NCBI GenBank assembly: GCA_963787285.1
Contig: CAWBCM010000015.1
Coordinates: 1 to 64,000 of the forward strand
DNA from: JAHEJN01 sp963787285
GTDB lineage: Bacteria; Actinomycetota; Acidimicrobiia; Acidimicrobiales; JAHEJN01
Direction of reading: 5' to 3'
DNA length: 64,000 nt
The first letter of the stretch is position 1, and every line of letters starts with the position of its first letter. A program made the position numbers and the translations under genes. Shown here in pieces: positions 63,786 to 64,000 of the stretch. The notes under the pieces were generated by a model that saw only the letters and a list, made by a program, of their open reading frames with translations, did not search any database and was not told the DNA's origin.

Positions 63786-64000
63786 AGGGTGCCCTTGGTC
63801 GAGGGCACCGACCCCCCGGGATTCTCGACGCGAACTGCGTCACGGAGCGCCCGGGCCACCGCCTTGCACGAGGCCTCGATGATGTGATGAGTGTTCTTGC
63901 CGCGTATGAGACTCAAGTGAAGGGTGAGCCCGGCCGCATCGGCGACTGCCCGCCAGAACTCCTCCATCAACTGCGGATCGAAGGGCGGGTCGCCCAGGAT
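63782..64000 (-). CDS. hisB: Imidazoleglycerol-phosphate dehydratase (partial)
   Basis: Only the last ~72 residues lie in the window: 'EEFWRAVADAAGLTLHLSLI', 'RGKNTHHIIEASCKAVARAL', ending 'NPGGSVPSTKGTL'. The 'HHIIEA' metal-binding histidines of the second half-domain are present. The stop overlaps the hisH start by four bases. The gene continues past 64000. Confidence 0.95.
   Translation of the reverse strand: MLGDPPFDPQLMEEFWRAVADAAGLTLHLSLIRGKNTHHIIEASCKAVARALRDAVRVENPGGSVPSTKGTL

Overview
The window reads as a high-GC actinobacterial chromosome segment. The best guess is class Acidimicrobiia (Ilumatobacter-like). That rests on the housekeeping gene order pdtaR-like ANTAR regulator / polA / rpsA / coaE / uvrB / uvrA / uvrC / rapZ / gap-pgk-tpiA-secG, on a his-trp supercluster, and on a fabD-fabH-fabG-acpP-fabF operon. 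The taxon is an inference from synteny and protein style only.

Layout. Bases 1 to 19890 are an accessory region: regulator fragments (1-1065), an acetamidase-like gene with a vapBC pair (1129-2733), small membrane proteins, an ABM-SnoaL-SnoaL fusion with a divergent AraC regulator (3995-6121), a TetR/SDR pair (6600-8288), two related AraC plus DJ-1 modules (9288-12221 and 17125-19652), and a coupled TetR/esterase/propeller-lipoprotein operon (12683-16817). This region ends exactly at the 3' end of a tRNA-Leu(GAG) gene. It contains four degenerate repeats of that 3' end, near 2812, 6330, 9116 and 12383, all in the same orientation, which suggests repeated integration at one tRNA. No integrase lies in the window.

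Bases 20100 to 46400 hold core genes: secG-tpiA-pgk-gap, rapZ, uvrC, uvrA (with a LexA-type box upstream), an ABC1 kinase, uvrB, coaE, an atypical NarL regulator, rpsA, a secreted nuclease, polA and an ANTAR regulator. Bases 46400 to 51850 hold the fatty-acid synthesis operon, fabZ and an HU protein. Bases 52000 to 54900 hold a truncated haemoglobin, an ECF sigma factor with a zinc-finger anti-sigma candidate, and a MerA-like flavoprotein. Bases 54941 to 64000 are a leftward his-trp cluster, hisB-hisH-hisA-hisF-groES-like-trpE-ygfZ-J-domain protein-trpC-trpF-trpB-trpA, with many 1-4 base stop/start overlaps.

Quality warning. Genes that should be essential and intact (uvrC, rpsA, hupB, trpE) carry frame breaks, and so do most accessory genes. 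Most breaks are single extra bases, usually an extra C on the coding strand. I therefore treat most of them as probable consensus errors and describe each protein as it reads when the frame is followed across the break.
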